In this document: positions 42,594 to 51,642 of the stretch, piece by piece | How positions within the stretch are numbered: position 1 is the stretch's first letter | Layout: every line of letters begins with the position of its first letter | Source of the DNA: Phycisphaerales bacterium | Lineage (GTDB): Bacteria; Planctomycetota; Phycisphaerae; Phycisphaerales; UBA1924 | Assembly: GCA_019744815.1 (NCBI GenBank) | Contig: JAIEUA010000004.1 | Span: 186,001-250,000, forward strand | Direction: 5' to 3' | DNA length: 64,000 nucleotides | Notes under the pieces: generated by a model | Database searches by the model: none | The model's input: the letters and a program-made list of their open reading frames with translations, nothing else | Told to the model about the DNA's origin: nothing | Program-made: the position numbers and the translations under genes

Positions 42594-43053
42594 TCCCGCC
42601 TCCGGCCCCAACCGGCATCATCAGCTCGTCGACGACCTCCGGCGCACGCGCACTGATTCACTCCGCCAGCCTCCGAGCGGCATGATCGACGGCATCATCG
42701 ATCAGCTCCCCGAGCGCGGCAACCCCCGTCTCGCGCTCCACATGACCCCCGACAGCTCCGCACGCCGCACGCCGCACCGTCGCCGCAGCACCGCTCTCCT
42801 CCTCAGCGCTGCCGCGACGCTGGCGCTCACCACCGTCGCTTGGTTCTTCCTCCACACCGCGCCCACGCATCCAACCGCTTCCGCTCCCAGCGCTTCCGAA
42901 ACCCTCTCCAAGTCGCTCGCCGTCCTCCCCAAGTCCGGCTTCGCTCAACTGCTCACCGCCCCCGTCGAGCGCGAAACCCGCTCGCTGGTCCTCCACACCC
43001 AGCGCACCACCGACTCGCTCCGCTTCTCGCTGCCCATTACCCGCTTGCCGTGA
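42577..43053 (+). CDS. Predicted single-pass anti-sigma or sigma-linked membrane protein
   Basis: This 158-residue protein overlaps the ECF sigma gene by 17 bases. It has a polar N-terminal cytoplasmic part (about 65 residues), one membrane helix (STALLLSAAATLALTTVAWFFL) and a short external part. That is the layout of many anti-sigma factors, although no HxxxCxxC zinc motif is visible. The ATG at 42577 lies inside the sigma gene. The assignment rests on position and topology only. It ends before a 157-base gap. Confidence 0.55.
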   Translation: MRPHSDPASGPNRHHQLVDDLRRTRTDSLRQPPSGMIDGIIDQLPERGNPRLALHMTPDSSARRTPHRRRSTALLLSAAATLALTTVAWFFLHTAPTHPTASAPSASETLSKSLAVLPKSGFAQLLTAPVERETRSLVLHTQRTTDSLRFSLPITRLP

Positions 43054-43210
43054 ATTCACACCGTGACGCGAAAGCCCTCTTCCCGCGATGTTTCGGGGTG
43101 TGGCTTCGAAGCAGGGCGGCACATGGTCCAATCTCCGCCGCACACCCGACCGTCGTGCCGCTGCACCCTCGTTCTCCAGGCCACCGGCTTTAACGTCCGG
43201 CACGCGGCAG

Positions 43211-43753
43211 TCAAGACCGCCCGCGGAGGAACTCCAGCAATTCATCCGCGGAGCGCTGCCCTCGCAGCGAGGCCACAACCTGACCGTCAACCATCCAATA
43301 CGTCATCGGGATCGCGGAGCTTGGAAGCAGCGCAACCGCGTCGGTCTGGCGATCGACCTCGACGTGCGCGACATGGGCGCGTCCTTCCTGGATCCACGCG
43401 ACGACCCGTGGGTCGTTGAGGGCGTCCTTCTTGTACTGCTGGCACGGCCCGCAGCGATCGGCGGTGGCGAAAGCGAGCACGGGCTTCCCGCTGCGGCGTG
43501 CCGCCTCGAGCGCCTCGGGCAGAGGCGGGGCGTCGCGCAAGGCCCCAGGCAGCGGGACCACCTCGCGTGCGACGATGAAACCGGTCTTGGGGTCGTACTC
43601 CGTGCGGACCGTGAGGCGGTCCATCCAAGCCTTGGTCTGAGGCGGGATCGCCGCCGTCTCAGGCTCCGGCGTGTGCTTCGGCGTGCACCCGCCGAGCGCC
43701 AGCGCGAATAAGCCGACAGTGACTAGCAACAGAAAGGGAACGGTCGTAGTCAT
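43211..43753 (-). CDS. Thioredoxin-like lipoprotein
   Basis: The 180-residue protein has a lipoprotein signal ending ALGGC, followed by a thioredoxin fold with the redox motif DRCGPCQQYKKD and a downstream cis-Pro motif in SAIPMTYWMVDGQVV. It should act in the periplasm, where CGPC proteins reduce or isomerise disulfides. Length and domain fit. The ATG at 43753 has GGGAG eight bases upstream. It lies just downstream of, and on the same strand as, the DUF5916-type gene after 94 bases. Confidence 0.82.
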   Translation of the reverse strand: MTTTVPFLLLVTVGLFALALGGCTPKHTPEPETAAIPPQTKAWMDRLTVRTEYDPKTGFIVAREVVPLPGALRDAPPLPEALEAARRSGKPVLAFATADRCGPCQQYKKDALNDPRVVAWIQEGRAHVAHVEVDRQTDAVALLPSSAIPMTYWMVDGQVVASLRGQRSADELLEFLRGRS

Positions 43754-43847
43754 GTGATGCACTCCCAACTCAGGCCGCGGCTTACGGAACGATCCACATC
43801 GATTCTTGTGGATGCACACGATGCTTCATCGAACGTGCAAGGTCACA

Positions 43848-46124
43848 TCAGAAGCGGAACGTCAACCCAAGCTTCACAGTCACCGCGCTCGAGGTCGTGG
43901 TCAGTCGCCGGTTGTCGTCGACGTCAAACCCCTGGCTAAAGACGACGAAGAGCTCGCGCCCGGGCGTCGGTTCGTAGCGCACGCGGCTGTTCAGGCCCGC
44001 GTTGTCGCTCTCGCTGTCCCACTGGACCACGGTGGTCCAGGTCAGTTCCGGCGAGAACGCGACGACGGCGCGGGTCTGCAGCACGCGGACGATGAACGAC
44101 CCGCCGCCGGGTCGATCGGGCAGGTCGATGTCGCTCTGCTCGTAGACGACCGATCCGGTGAAGTGGCGCGAGGGCTTCCACGCCATCTCGATCTCGTGGT
44201 CGGTGCGTCGGCCGTCATAGAAGTCGCCCGCGGAGAACTCGTACGCGGGGGTGAACTGGAGTGCATCGGAGCCGTCGATCCGTGCGACAACGGTGTTGAA
44301 GCGATAATCGCCCGCGGGAATGAAGACCCCGTCGGTCAGGTTGAAAGCACGGTCGGGCCGATCGCGGTTCACCAGGTACTCGACATTGAACTGCACTCCG
44401 GTCTGCGTCTCGACGGTGACCGAGGGAAGCTCCCATTCCTGGCTCTGGATCGAACCGTCGAGGTTGTAGAAGAGTTCGTTATCGACCCGCACGTCGATGC
44501 GCCGGATCGCCGTGTTGGGCCGCCAGCGCCGCCGCACCGCGCTGTTCACCTCGTAGACACCGGTTCGAGACACAAAGCCCAGCGCGGGCCTGAAGTCGCG
44601 CCCGTAACGAGCGCCGTAAAGGCTGAAGAGCCAGTCGTCGTTGGGCATCGACACCCGTCCGCCGACCGCGCCATCGTCCGCCTCAGTACCACGAGGCACG
44701 ATCGACGTCGGCGGGCCGTCCCGCGGCGTGCGCACCGCGCCGGCGCTCGAGAACGTCCCCATCGCCCACGCGTGGGCCTCGAGCACCTTGTCGCCCAGGA
44801 ACTGCGAGTTGCGGAAGTTGACATCGGCGCCCAGGAGAGTGTTCTGTCCCGTGGTGGCGGGATCGCCGTTGGTCGCGATGAGGCCGACGGTGGATTCGTC
44901 GAACACGTTCGCGGCGAGCCGCGCCACCGACAGGTTCTTGGGCCCCAGGTCCGCATCGTCGTACATCTCGACGCTCAGCAGCCCGAAGTTCAGATTGTCC
45001 TCACGCCCGGTTACCTTCACACCCGCGAGGATGTCCTTCACCTGGCCACGCACGAGGCCGATGCGCCGCGAGTAGAACGGCGTCGGGCTGTTGAAGATCC
45101 CGCCGAAGCCGAAGACCGACGAATCCTGCAGGAAGAACGCCCGCTTCTCCGGGAAGAAGATCGGGAACCGGGTGAGGTTGACGCGCCGGTCGTCCACTTC
45201 GGCCTCCGCAAAGTCGGTGTTGACGGTGAGCACGCCGGTGGTGGAGGGCGTGATCTTGTAGAACATGTCAAACCCGGGACGCAGCTCCAGCCCGCCGCGG
45301 TCGGTGTCGACACGCGCGGAGACGAACGGCTTGAACGTGATGCCGCGCCCCTGGTCGAGGCGGCGCAGATCGGTGGCGGTTCCCGCTTGGTTGAGATCGG
45401 CCAGCCGGATGTTGGGCGACGGGCCCGACCAGCGGACGATCTCCTGCTTGCGTCGGATCGTTCGCTGGGCGTTGAAGCCCCAGCGATCGATGCTCGGGTT
45501 CAGAGAGATCGAGGTGAGCGGGATCGAGAACTCCGCGCTCCAGCCCGCGTCGTCCACCGTCACCTTGCCGATCCACAGTTCGTCCCAGTCGGTCCGGATC
45601 GAGCGCGTCTGCGTTTCGATCAGGCCATCCACCTTCGCTCCCGCGGCGGAGAGCGCAAAGTAGTACCCGTTGCGTTGATCGCCGAAGGGCTCGACCGCGA
45701 TCTCGACGATGTCGTCGCCGGTGATCTCGCCCTCGCGGAGCATCTGCCGGGCGATGATCGCCGCGGGATCCTGATCGAAGCTCCGCACCGCGATGTACAG
45801 GTGCCCGGAATCAAAGAGCAAACGCATCTCGGTGCGCTCGCTCGGGAGCGCCCCCGCGACGGGCTGGACCTGGAGGAAGGTATCGGTCGGCTCAGCCAGC
45901 AACCACGCCTCGTCGTCGAGCACCCCGTCGATCACCGGCGCCCGCTCAACCTGCACCGCGCGCACCGCGGGACGCACGCTCGACGGGGGCGGCACGGCCG
46001 GCGCGAGCGGCGCAATCGGATCGGGGCGTTCGCCGTTCGGCGGAACGATCGGGTTGGCCATGCCCAGCGAAGACACCACGCCGCCGAGCGTGAGAAGGGC
46101 AGAGATGGAACGCGTCGTGATCAA
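43848..46124 (-). CDS. DUF5916-type outer-membrane protein with N-terminal CBM9-like domain
   Basis: The 758-residue protein begins with a signal sequence (MITTRSISALLTLGG...) and a Pro-rich stretch. Its N-terminal domain resembles carbohydrate-binding family 9 (APVIDGVLDDEAW and a LYIAVRSFD strand). The large C-terminal part, with many aromatic and alternate-polar strands and a final Phe (LGLTFRF), suggests a membrane beta-barrel, as in DUF5916 proteins. The start codon is a TTG at 46124, so the N-terminus is not certain. The function is unknown; members sometimes sit near peptidases and transport loci. Confidence 0.75.
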   Translation of the reverse strand: MITTRSISALLTLGGVVSSLGMANPIVPPNGERPDPIAPLAPAVPPPSSVRPAVRAVQVERAPVIDGVLDDEAWLLAEPTDTFLQVQPVAGALPSERTEMRLLFDSGHLYIAVRSFDQDPAAIIARQMLREGEITGDDIVEIAVEPFGDQRNGYYFALSAAGAKVDGLIETQTRSIRTDWDELWIGKVTVDDAGWSAEFSIPLTSISLNPSIDRWGFNAQRTIRRKQEIVRWSGPSPNIRLADLNQAGTATDLRRLDQGRGITFKPFVSARVDTDRGGLELRPGFDMFYKITPSTTGVLTVNTDFAEAEVDDRRVNLTRFPIFFPEKRAFFLQDSSVFGFGGIFNSPTPFYSRRIGLVRGQVKDILAGVKVTGREDNLNFGLLSVEMYDDADLGPKNLSVARLAANVFDESTVGLIATNGDPATTGQNTLLGADVNFRNSQFLGDKVLEAHAWAMGTFSSAGAVRTPRDGPPTSIVPRGTEADDGAVGGRVSMPNDDWLFSLYGARYGRDFRPALGFVSRTGVYEVNSAVRRRWRPNTAIRRIDVRVDNELFYNLDGSIQSQEWELPSVTVETQTGVQFNVEYLVNRDRPDRAFNLTDGVFIPAGDYRFNTVVARIDGSDALQFTPAYEFSAGDFYDGRRTDHEIEMAWKPSRHFTGSVVYEQSDIDLPDRPGGGSFIVRVLQTRAVVAFSPELTWTTVVQWDSESDNAGLNSRVRYEPTPGRELFVVFSQGFDVDDNRRLTTTSSAVTVKLGLTFRF

Positions 46125-46477
46125 GTCTTCGAGAGCTGTTGGTGCCGTGAGGAGCTTGGCGCGGCACCTTCACGCACCCGCGGCACCGAGTGGAAGCGGG
46201 AGGCAAGTCAAGGCATGCGTCGCACGTGAGTCGAGAGCACGCCCGGAGTTCGCATTGCGGACAGCGATCGCGTGAATCCCGCTGGTGTCCAGATCACACC
46301 ACTCAAATGCCACGCACCATCCGCGAATCTCAGCGGATGATCGTGCCCGGTTTTGAACCTCTACGTCTGACCGTGATCATCTTCCCTGGGCCGACAATGA
46401 TCGCGGCACCGACGCCTTCATCCACCGTACCCCCATCCTCCCCCCCACCGTCCCTCACCCTCCCCCGACTCAGTCGG
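46125..46477. other. Gap upstream of the DUF5916-type gene
   Basis: This 353-base stretch separates two divergent genes, the DUF5916-type gene (-) and a small membrane protein (+). It contains no recognisable gene or strong hairpin. Confidence 0.4.
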
Positions 46478-46873
46478 ATGTCCCCTCTCACCATCAGCAT
46501 CTTCGTTGTCGTCATGCTGCTGATCGATTCGGTGGTGGTCGTCGCGTTGCTCTCGAACGCCGCCGAGGAATTTCGCACCCTGGCGAAGCAGTTCCCGCCC
46601 GTGCCGCCCCAGGCCGGGGCGCGGCGTCGAGAGTTCCAGAGCTTCCGCTTCGACCTGCTCAACCTCGGTTGGTGCCTGCACGCCACGCTCGACGCCACGT
46701 ACCTGCACCTCGAACCCGCTTGGCTCCTCCGCCGCCTTGGCGCCGGCCCCGTCAGCATCCCTCGCGACCGCATCACCAAAGCGACTCGCACCTTCACCGC
46801 CGCCAAGGCCACTCTCGGCAGCACCATCATCCGCGGCCCACGCTGGTGCCTGCTCCCCGACGCTCATCCCTGA
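46478..46873 (+). CDS. Small single-helix membrane protein, unknown function
   Basis: The 131-residue product begins with one strong membrane helix (TISIFVVVMLLIDSVVVVALL) followed by about 100 soluble residues that include FRFDLLNLGWCLHATLD and IPRDRITKATRTFTAAKATLG. I do not recognise the family. The ATG at 46478 opens with an appropriate N-terminus but lacks a strong ribosome site. It is the sole gene between the DUF5916-type gene and an aldehyde dehydrogenase. Confidence 0.5.
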   Translation: MSPLTISIFVVVMLLIDSVVVVALLSNAAEEFRTLAKQFPPVPPQAGARRREFQSFRFDLLNLGWCLHATLDATYLHLEPAWLLRRLGAGPVSIPRDRITKATRTFTAAKATLGSTIIRGPRWCLLPDAHP

Positions 46874-46978
46874 AGCCCCAGCGAGTTCCGGCTCGGCGGA
46901 CGTTGAGGCCGACAGCACCGCCAAGACCCAGCGAGGTCGCCAGACCGAACCCCGGCACCACGCCTTCTACCATCGCGC

Positions 46979-48523
46979 ATGGCACACGACCTTCACGCCG
47001 CCTTGACCTCCCTCGGCATCCACAACCACCACCGCCTTCTTCTCAACGTCCCCGCGAACGCGTCATCAGACGCGTCCCTCGCCATCGTCACCAGCCCCAC
47101 CACCAACGCGCCGATCGCCGCCGTCCGACTCGACGACGAGAAGTCGTACGAAGAGACCCTCGCCCGCAGCGCCGCCGCCTTCAAGAAGTGGCGCGAGGTC
47201 CCCGCCCCTGTCCGCGGCCAGGTCGTCCGCGCCATCGGCGACGAGTTCCGCACGCACAAGGACGCCCTTGCCGCCATCATCACCGCCGAGGTCGGCAAGA
47301 TCACCAGCGAAGCCCGCGGCGAAGTCCAGGAGACCATCGACATCGCCGACTTCGCCGTCGGCCTCTCCCGCCAGCTCTACGGCCTCACCATGCCCAGCGA
47401 GCGCCCCGGCCACTCCATGCGCGAGCAATGGCTCCCGCTCGGCCCCGTCGGAGTCATCAGTGCGTTCAACTTCCCCAACGCCGTCTGGGCCTGGAACGCC
47501 ATGCTCGCCGCCGTCTGCGGCGACACCGTCGTCTGGAAGCCGAGCCTGCTGGCCCCCATCATCGCGATCGCATCCAATACACTGGCGCAGCGCGTCGCCT
47601 CGCGCTTCGGGCACGAAGACTTGTTCACGCTTGTGATGGGCACCGACCAACTCATCGGCGAACGCTTTATCGCCGACAAGCGCCTGCCCCTCATCAGCAC
47701 CACCGGCTCGTGCCGGATGGGCCGCCGCGTCGGCGAGGTCGTCTCCAAGCGCCTCGGCCGCAGCCTGCTCGAACTCGGCGGCAACAACGCGGCCATCGTG
47801 CACGAAGACGCCGATCTGGATCTCGCGGCCCGCGCCATCGTCTTCGCCGCCGTGGGAACCTGCGGCCAGCGCTGCACCACGACGCGCCGTCTCATCGCCC
47901 ATGAGTCGATCGTCGACCAACTCCTCGCGAAACTCTCCAAGACCTACCAGTCCGTCAGGATCGGCGACCCCGCACGGGAAGGCACCCTCGTCGGCCCGCT
48001 GGTCAACGCCCGCGCCGTCGAGGGTTTCGAACACGCGATCGCATCGGCCAAGCAGCAAGGCGGCACCGTCCTCGTCGGCGGCGGCCGCGCATCGGTCGCG
48101 GGGCTCAGCGGCCACTTCGTCCAACCCACCATCATCCGCGCACCGGCCAACAACCAGCTTCCCATCGCGCGAGAAGAGACCTTCGCGCCCATCCTCTATG
48201 TGTTCACCTACCGCGACATTGAGGACGCGATCGCGATGCAGAACGGTGTGGACCAAGGGCTGTCGTCGTGCATCTTCACCCGCCACGCGGGGATCGCCGA
48301 GCGGTTCCTCAGCCCCGCGGGCTCCGGCAGCGACTGCGGCATCGCCAATGTCAACCTCGGCACCAGCGGCGCCGAGATCGGGGGCGCGTTCGGCGGCGAG
48401 AAAGACACCGGCGGCGGTCGCGAGTCGGGGTCGGATTCGTGGAAGGCCTACATGCGGCGGCAGACCTGCACCATCAACTTCAGCGGCAAGCTAGAACTCG
48501 CGCAGGGGATCAAGTTCGAGTGA
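46979..48523 (+). CDS. Aldehyde dehydrogenase (ALDH7/piperideine-6-carboxylate dehydrogenase type)
   Basis: This 514-residue enzyme is an NAD(P)-dependent aldehyde dehydrogenase. It has the Rossmann motif AFNFPNAVWAWN, the catalytic Glu in LLELGGNNAAI and the catalytic Cys in GQRCTTTRR; the sequence GLTMPSERPGHSMREQWLPLGP and the EIGGAFGGEKDTGGGRESGSD near the end match the ALDH7 family, whose members oxidise alpha-aminoadipate semialdehyde in lysine degradation. Substrate is inferred from the subfamily. It is followed by two hairpins. Confidence 0.9.
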   Translation: MAHDLHAALTSLGIHNHHRLLLNVPANASSDASLAIVTSPTTNAPIAAVRLDDEKSYEETLARSAAAFKKWREVPAPVRGQVVRAIGDEFRTHKDALAAIITAEVGKITSEARGEVQETIDIADFAVGLSRQLYGLTMPSERPGHSMREQWLPLGPVGVISAFNFPNAVWAWNAMLAAVCGDTVVWKPSLLAPIIAIASNTLAQRVASRFGHEDLFTLVMGTDQLIGERFIADKRLPLISTTGSCRMGRRVGEVVSKRLGRSLLELGGNNAAIVHEDADLDLAARAIVFAAVGTCGQRCTTTRRLIAHESIVDQLLAKLSKTYQSVRIGDPAREGTLVGPLVNARAVEGFEHAIASAKQQGGTVLVGGGRASVAGLSGHFVQPTIIRAPANNQLPIAREETFAPILYVFTYRDIEDAIAMQNGVDQGLSSCIFTRHAGIAERFLSPAGSGSDCGIANVNLGTSGAEIGGAFGGEKDTGGGRESGSDSWKAYMRRQTCTINFSGKLELAQGIKFE

Positions 48524-48634
48524 AGCACTGCCCTCTCGGCGAAGCGGGGAGGGGTGGTCGAGCGCATCGAGACCGGGGTGGGGACTTTGGCGCACGGAGA
48601 GTCCTTGCGCGAGGTGCCCGCCATCCCCTCACCT

Positions 48635-48657
48635 GACTCGATGCTTTGCATCGAGTC
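48635..48657. terminator. Perfect 10-bp hairpin between convergent genes
   Basis: Arms 48635-48644 and 48648-48657 pair around a TTT loop between the aldehyde dehydrogenase (+) and pdhA (-). No T-run follows. Confidence 0.5.
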
Positions 48658-48659
48658 GT

Positions 48660-48683
48660 CCTCTCCCCGCATGCGGGGAGAGG
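48660..48683. terminator. 11-bp CCTCTCCCCGC hairpin between convergent genes
   Basis: Arms 48660-48670 and 48673-48683 pair around an AT loop, directly after the previous hairpin. The same arms occur at 12459-12489. Confidence 0.55.
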
Positions 48684-48698
48684 AGGCGCGGCGTGCGC

Positions 48699-49844
48699 TT
48701 ACAGCAGCGGATTCTTGGCGCCGATCAGGTAGTCACCCTGGGGAGAAAGATTCGGCTGCGGGTTCACGAAGACATCCGTCCAGAGCTCGCGCTCTTCCGG
48801 GATCGGGGAGTTCTCGGCGAACTCCATCGCGGCCTTCACCGCGTTCTTGACCTCGGTCTGGATGTCCATGAACTGCTGCTCGGTCAGGATCGGCTTGCCG
48901 TCGGGGCCCTTGCGCTCGCCCATGAGCTGGCTGGCGAGGCGGTCGATGGAGTCCTTGGCCTTGTACTGGTCCACTTCTTCTTTGGTCCGGTACTTCTGGG
49001 GGTCGGACATCGAGTGGCCGAGGTAGCGGTAGGTCTTGAGGTCGACGAAGGCGGGCTTGCTGTTCTCGCGACAGTAATCGACGACGGGCTTGAAGGCGTC
49101 GTACAGGTTCACAACGTCGAGGCCGTCGATGATCTCGCCGCGCATGCCGTAGGCCTCGGCCTTCTTGCGGAGGTCGTGGGCCATGGTGGTGCCGCGTTCG
49201 ATGGCGGTGCCCATGGAGTAGCCGTTGTTCTCGACGATGTAGATGACGGGGATGTCGTAGAGGCCGGCGAGGTTCATGGCCTCGTGGAGCGCGCCCTGGT
49301 TGAGGGCGCCGTCGCCGAGGTAGGCGAGAGCGACCTTGCGCTTGGCGGGGCCGCCGTCGATGCTGCGCTTCATGACTTCGACTTCGTACTTGGCGGCGAA
49401 GGCGAGGCCGGTGCCGAGCGGGGTCTGGGCGCCGACGATGCCGTGGCCGCCGAAGAGCCAGTTGGGCTTGTCGAACATGTGCATCGAGCCGCCCTTGCCC
49501 TTGGCGCAGCCGGTGGCCTTGCCGAACATCTCGGCCATGCAGGCGCCGGGGTCCATGCCGCGGGCGAGCGCGTGGCCGTGGTCGCGGTAGGCGGTGACGA
49601 TGGGGTCGTCGTGGTTGAGGGCCCCGATGGTGCCGACGGCCACCGCTTCCTGCCCCGTGTAAAGGTGGCAGAAGCCGCCGATCTTGGCCTGCTGGTAGGC
49701 CTGGGCGGTGCGGTTCTCGAACTCACGGATAAGGAACATGTCCCGGAGCCACTTCACAAAGGTCGAGGCCGGGAGCTTGTCTGAGGGTTTCATAGCCGAG
49801 GTGGCACCAAGAGTGGAAGGACGGTTCGGAGCGACGGTCGTCAT
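48699..49844 (-). CDS. pdhA: Pyruvate dehydrogenase E1 component, alpha subunit
   Basis: PdhA is the thiamine-dependent subunit that decarboxylates pyruvate. The 381-residue product shows FLIREFENRTAQAYQQAKIGGFCHLYTGQEA, the ThDP motif GDGALNQG...NN (GLYDIPVIYIVENN), and TAIERGTT followed by the YRYLGHSMSDP loop, the E1-alpha phosphorylation-type loop. Length matches. The ATG at 49844 is used; an ATG at 49793 (MKPSDKLP) is a real alternative. The E1-beta and E2 genes are not adjacent and must be elsewhere. It is divergent from sucC. Confidence 0.93.
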   Translation of the reverse strand: MTTVAPNRPSTLGATSAMKPSDKLPASTFVKWLRDMFLIREFENRTAQAYQQAKIGGFCHLYTGQEAVAVGTIGALNHDDPIVTAYRDHGHALARGMDPGACMAEMFGKATGCAKGKGGSMHMFDKPNWLFGGHGIVGAQTPLGTGLAFAAKYEVEVMKRSIDGGPAKRKVALAYLGDGALNQGALHEAMNLAGLYDIPVIYIVENNGYSMGTAIERGTTMAHDLRKKAEAYGMRGEIIDGLDVVNLYDAFKPVVDYCRENSKPAFVDLKTYRYLGHSMSDPQKYRTKEEVDQYKAKDSIDRLASQLMGERKGPDGKPILTEQQFMDIQTEVKNAVKAAMEFAENSPIPEERELWTDVFVNPQPNLSPQGDYLIGAKNPLL

Positions 49845-49996
49845 AGCCGAGAAGGGTAGGTCGGTTTCCCCATGCTGCAGCGGGTCGGGTGACTGGTGGA
49901 GTTGGAGAGAGGCGGGAGGCCGGGCGAGCGCGGACGACCCGAACACGGTCCAATCCGACAGCCGTGTCGGTTGGCTTCTCCTATCCTCTGAGCCTT

Positions 49997-51283
49997 ATGA
50001 AGATCCACGAATACCAGGCCCGCGAACTGCTGCACTCCTTCAAGATTCCGGTTCCGCCGGGGCGGATGATCGAGTCGATCCAGCACGCGGGCGAGGCGTT
50101 CCGGGCTGCGGCGGAGGGGAGCGCGACGGGCGAGGTGGTGATCAAGGCCCAGGTGCACGCGGGCGGTCGCGGCAAGGCCGGGTTCGTGAAGATCGTGAAG
50201 AACATCGACGAGGCGACGGCGGCCGCGTCGTTCATGCTGACCAACCGGATGAAGTCGCCCCAGACTCCGCCGGAGGGGCTGGAGGTCAAGAAGGTGCTGG
50301 TGGCGCAGGCGGCCCCGATCGCGAAGCGCGGCACGGGCGGCTCCGAGGAGTTCTATCTCGCGATCACGACGGATCGCAAGACGCGGCGCAACATCCTGAT
50401 CGCGAGCCGCGAGGGCGGGGTGGAGATCGAGACGGTGGCGCACGAGCGTCCGGACGCGATCATCAAGGTGCCGCTGCATCCGCTCTTGGGTTTGCAGGAT
50501 TTCGCGGCCCGCGAGGTGGCGTTCCGGCTGGGGTTCCGCGGGCGGCAGGTGCCGCAGGCGATGCACATCATGAAGTCGCTGGCGAAGCTGTTCATCGAGA
50601 AGGACTGCACGCTGGCGGAGATTAACCCGCTGGTTCTGACGCCGCCGGATGAGCAGCACCCGGACGGACAGGTGATGGCGATCGACGCGAAGTTCTCGTT
50701 CGATGAGAACGGGCTGTTCCGGCATCCGGAGGTCGAGGGGCTCGCGGATCACAGCGAGGAGAACCAAGCCGAGGCTCGGGCGCATCGCTTCGGGCTGTCG
50801 TACATCGCGCTGGACGGGCAGATCGGGTGCCTGGTGAACGGCGCGGGGCTGGCGATGGCGACGATGGACATCATCAAGCTGCACGGCGTGGGCAAGGGCC
50901 CCAAGGGCGCGGACGGGAAGCCGACGGATATTGAGCCGGCGAACTTTCTGGACGTGGGCGGCAGCGCGACGGAAGAGGCCGTGACGGAGGCGTTTTCGAT
51001 CATCCTGTCCGACCCGCGGGTGAAGGGCGTGATGGTGAACATCTTCGGCGGGATCATGAAGTGCGACGTGATCGCGCAGGGGATCATCAACGCGGCGAAG
51101 AACCACCGCAATCCGGACGGCAGCACGGGCTTCAAGGTCCCGCTGGTCGTCCGCCTTGAGGGCACCAACGTGGATGCGGGTCGCAAGCTGCTGCAGGACG
51201 CGAAGGCGTCGCTGCCGACGCTGCAGGCGGGGAGCGATCTGACGGATGCTGCGGCGAAGGTGGTGGCGGCGGTAGCCAAGTAA
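49997..51283 (+). CDS. sucC: Succinate-CoA ligase, beta subunit
   Basis: SucC is the nucleotide- and succinate-binding subunit of the TCA-cycle enzyme. The 428-residue protein begins [12 protein letters not shown], the family signature, and has the ATP-grasp features [60 protein letters not shown] and [15 protein letters not shown]. It is about 30 residues longer than E. coli SucC. The start ATG is decided by the signature; a longer frame upstream is not coding. sucD is not next to it. A perfect hairpin terminator and tRNA-Ala follow. Confidence 0.95.
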   Translation: MKIHEYQARELLHSFKIPVPPGRMIESIQHAGEAFRAAAEGSATGEVVIKAQVHAGGRGKAGFVKIVKNIDEATAAASFMLTNRMKSPQTPPEGLEVKKVLVAQAAPIAKRGTGGSEEFYLAITTDRKTRRNILIASREGGVEIETVAHERPDAIIKVPLHPLLGLQDFAAREVAFRLGFRGRQVPQAMHIMKSLAKLFIEKDCTLAEINPLVLTPPDEQHPDGQVMAIDAKFSFDENGLFRHPEVEGLADHSEENQAEARAHRFGLSYIALDGQIGCLVNGAGLAMATMDIIKLHGVGKGPKGADGKPTDIEPANFLDVGGSATEEAVTEAFSIILSDPRVKGVMVNIFGGIMKCDVIAQGIINAAKNHRNPDGSTGFKVPLVVRLEGTNVDAGRKLLQDAKASLPTLQAGSDLTDAAAKVVAAVAK

Positions 51284-51310
51284 TCGCGGCGACAACAGCG
51301 TGCAAAAACG

Positions 51311-51338
51311 AAGACCCCGGTCTCGCGACCGGGGTCTT
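51311..51338. terminator. Strong bidirectional terminator after sucC
   Basis: A perfect 12-bp stem (51311-51322 with 51327-51338) encloses a TCGC loop, with CAAAAACG before it and GTCTTTGTC after it. It lies between sucC (+) and tRNA-Ala (-) and can serve both. Confidence 0.8.
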
Positions 51339-51345
51339 TGTCAAG

Positions 51346-51420
51346 TGGAGGCGACGAGACTCGAACTCGTGACCTCATCCATGCCATGGATGCGCTCTAC
51401 CAAAACTGAGCTACGCCCCC
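51346..51420 (-). tRNA. tRNA-Ala (anticodon GGC)
   Basis: On the minus strand this 75-base sequence folds as a full cloverleaf: acceptor arm GGGGGCG with CGCCTCC, D arm GCTC/GAGC, anticodon stem CATCC/GGATG with the loop ATGGCAT (anticodon GGC), a five-base variable loop, T arm ACGAG/CTCGT with TTCGAGT, and discriminator A. The CCA end is not encoded. It reads GCC and GCU alanine codons. Confidence 0.95.
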
Positions 51421-51642
51421 TTGGTGTGCGGGACGGCCATGGCTGGCCGACCGCGATGGCAACCGGGATGTCTCGGCCTTTCGGACCGGCTGCTTGAGCC
51501 AGACCGTCGGGACGACCCCACCACACCAAAACCCACCCCCCCACCTCCCACTCCCTTCCCGACCCGCTCAGCCGTGGGCTTCGCGGGTGGGTCATGATGG
51601 TAGTGGGCCCCCGCTGCGAATCAAGTCCGAGGCGAGGCTGAA

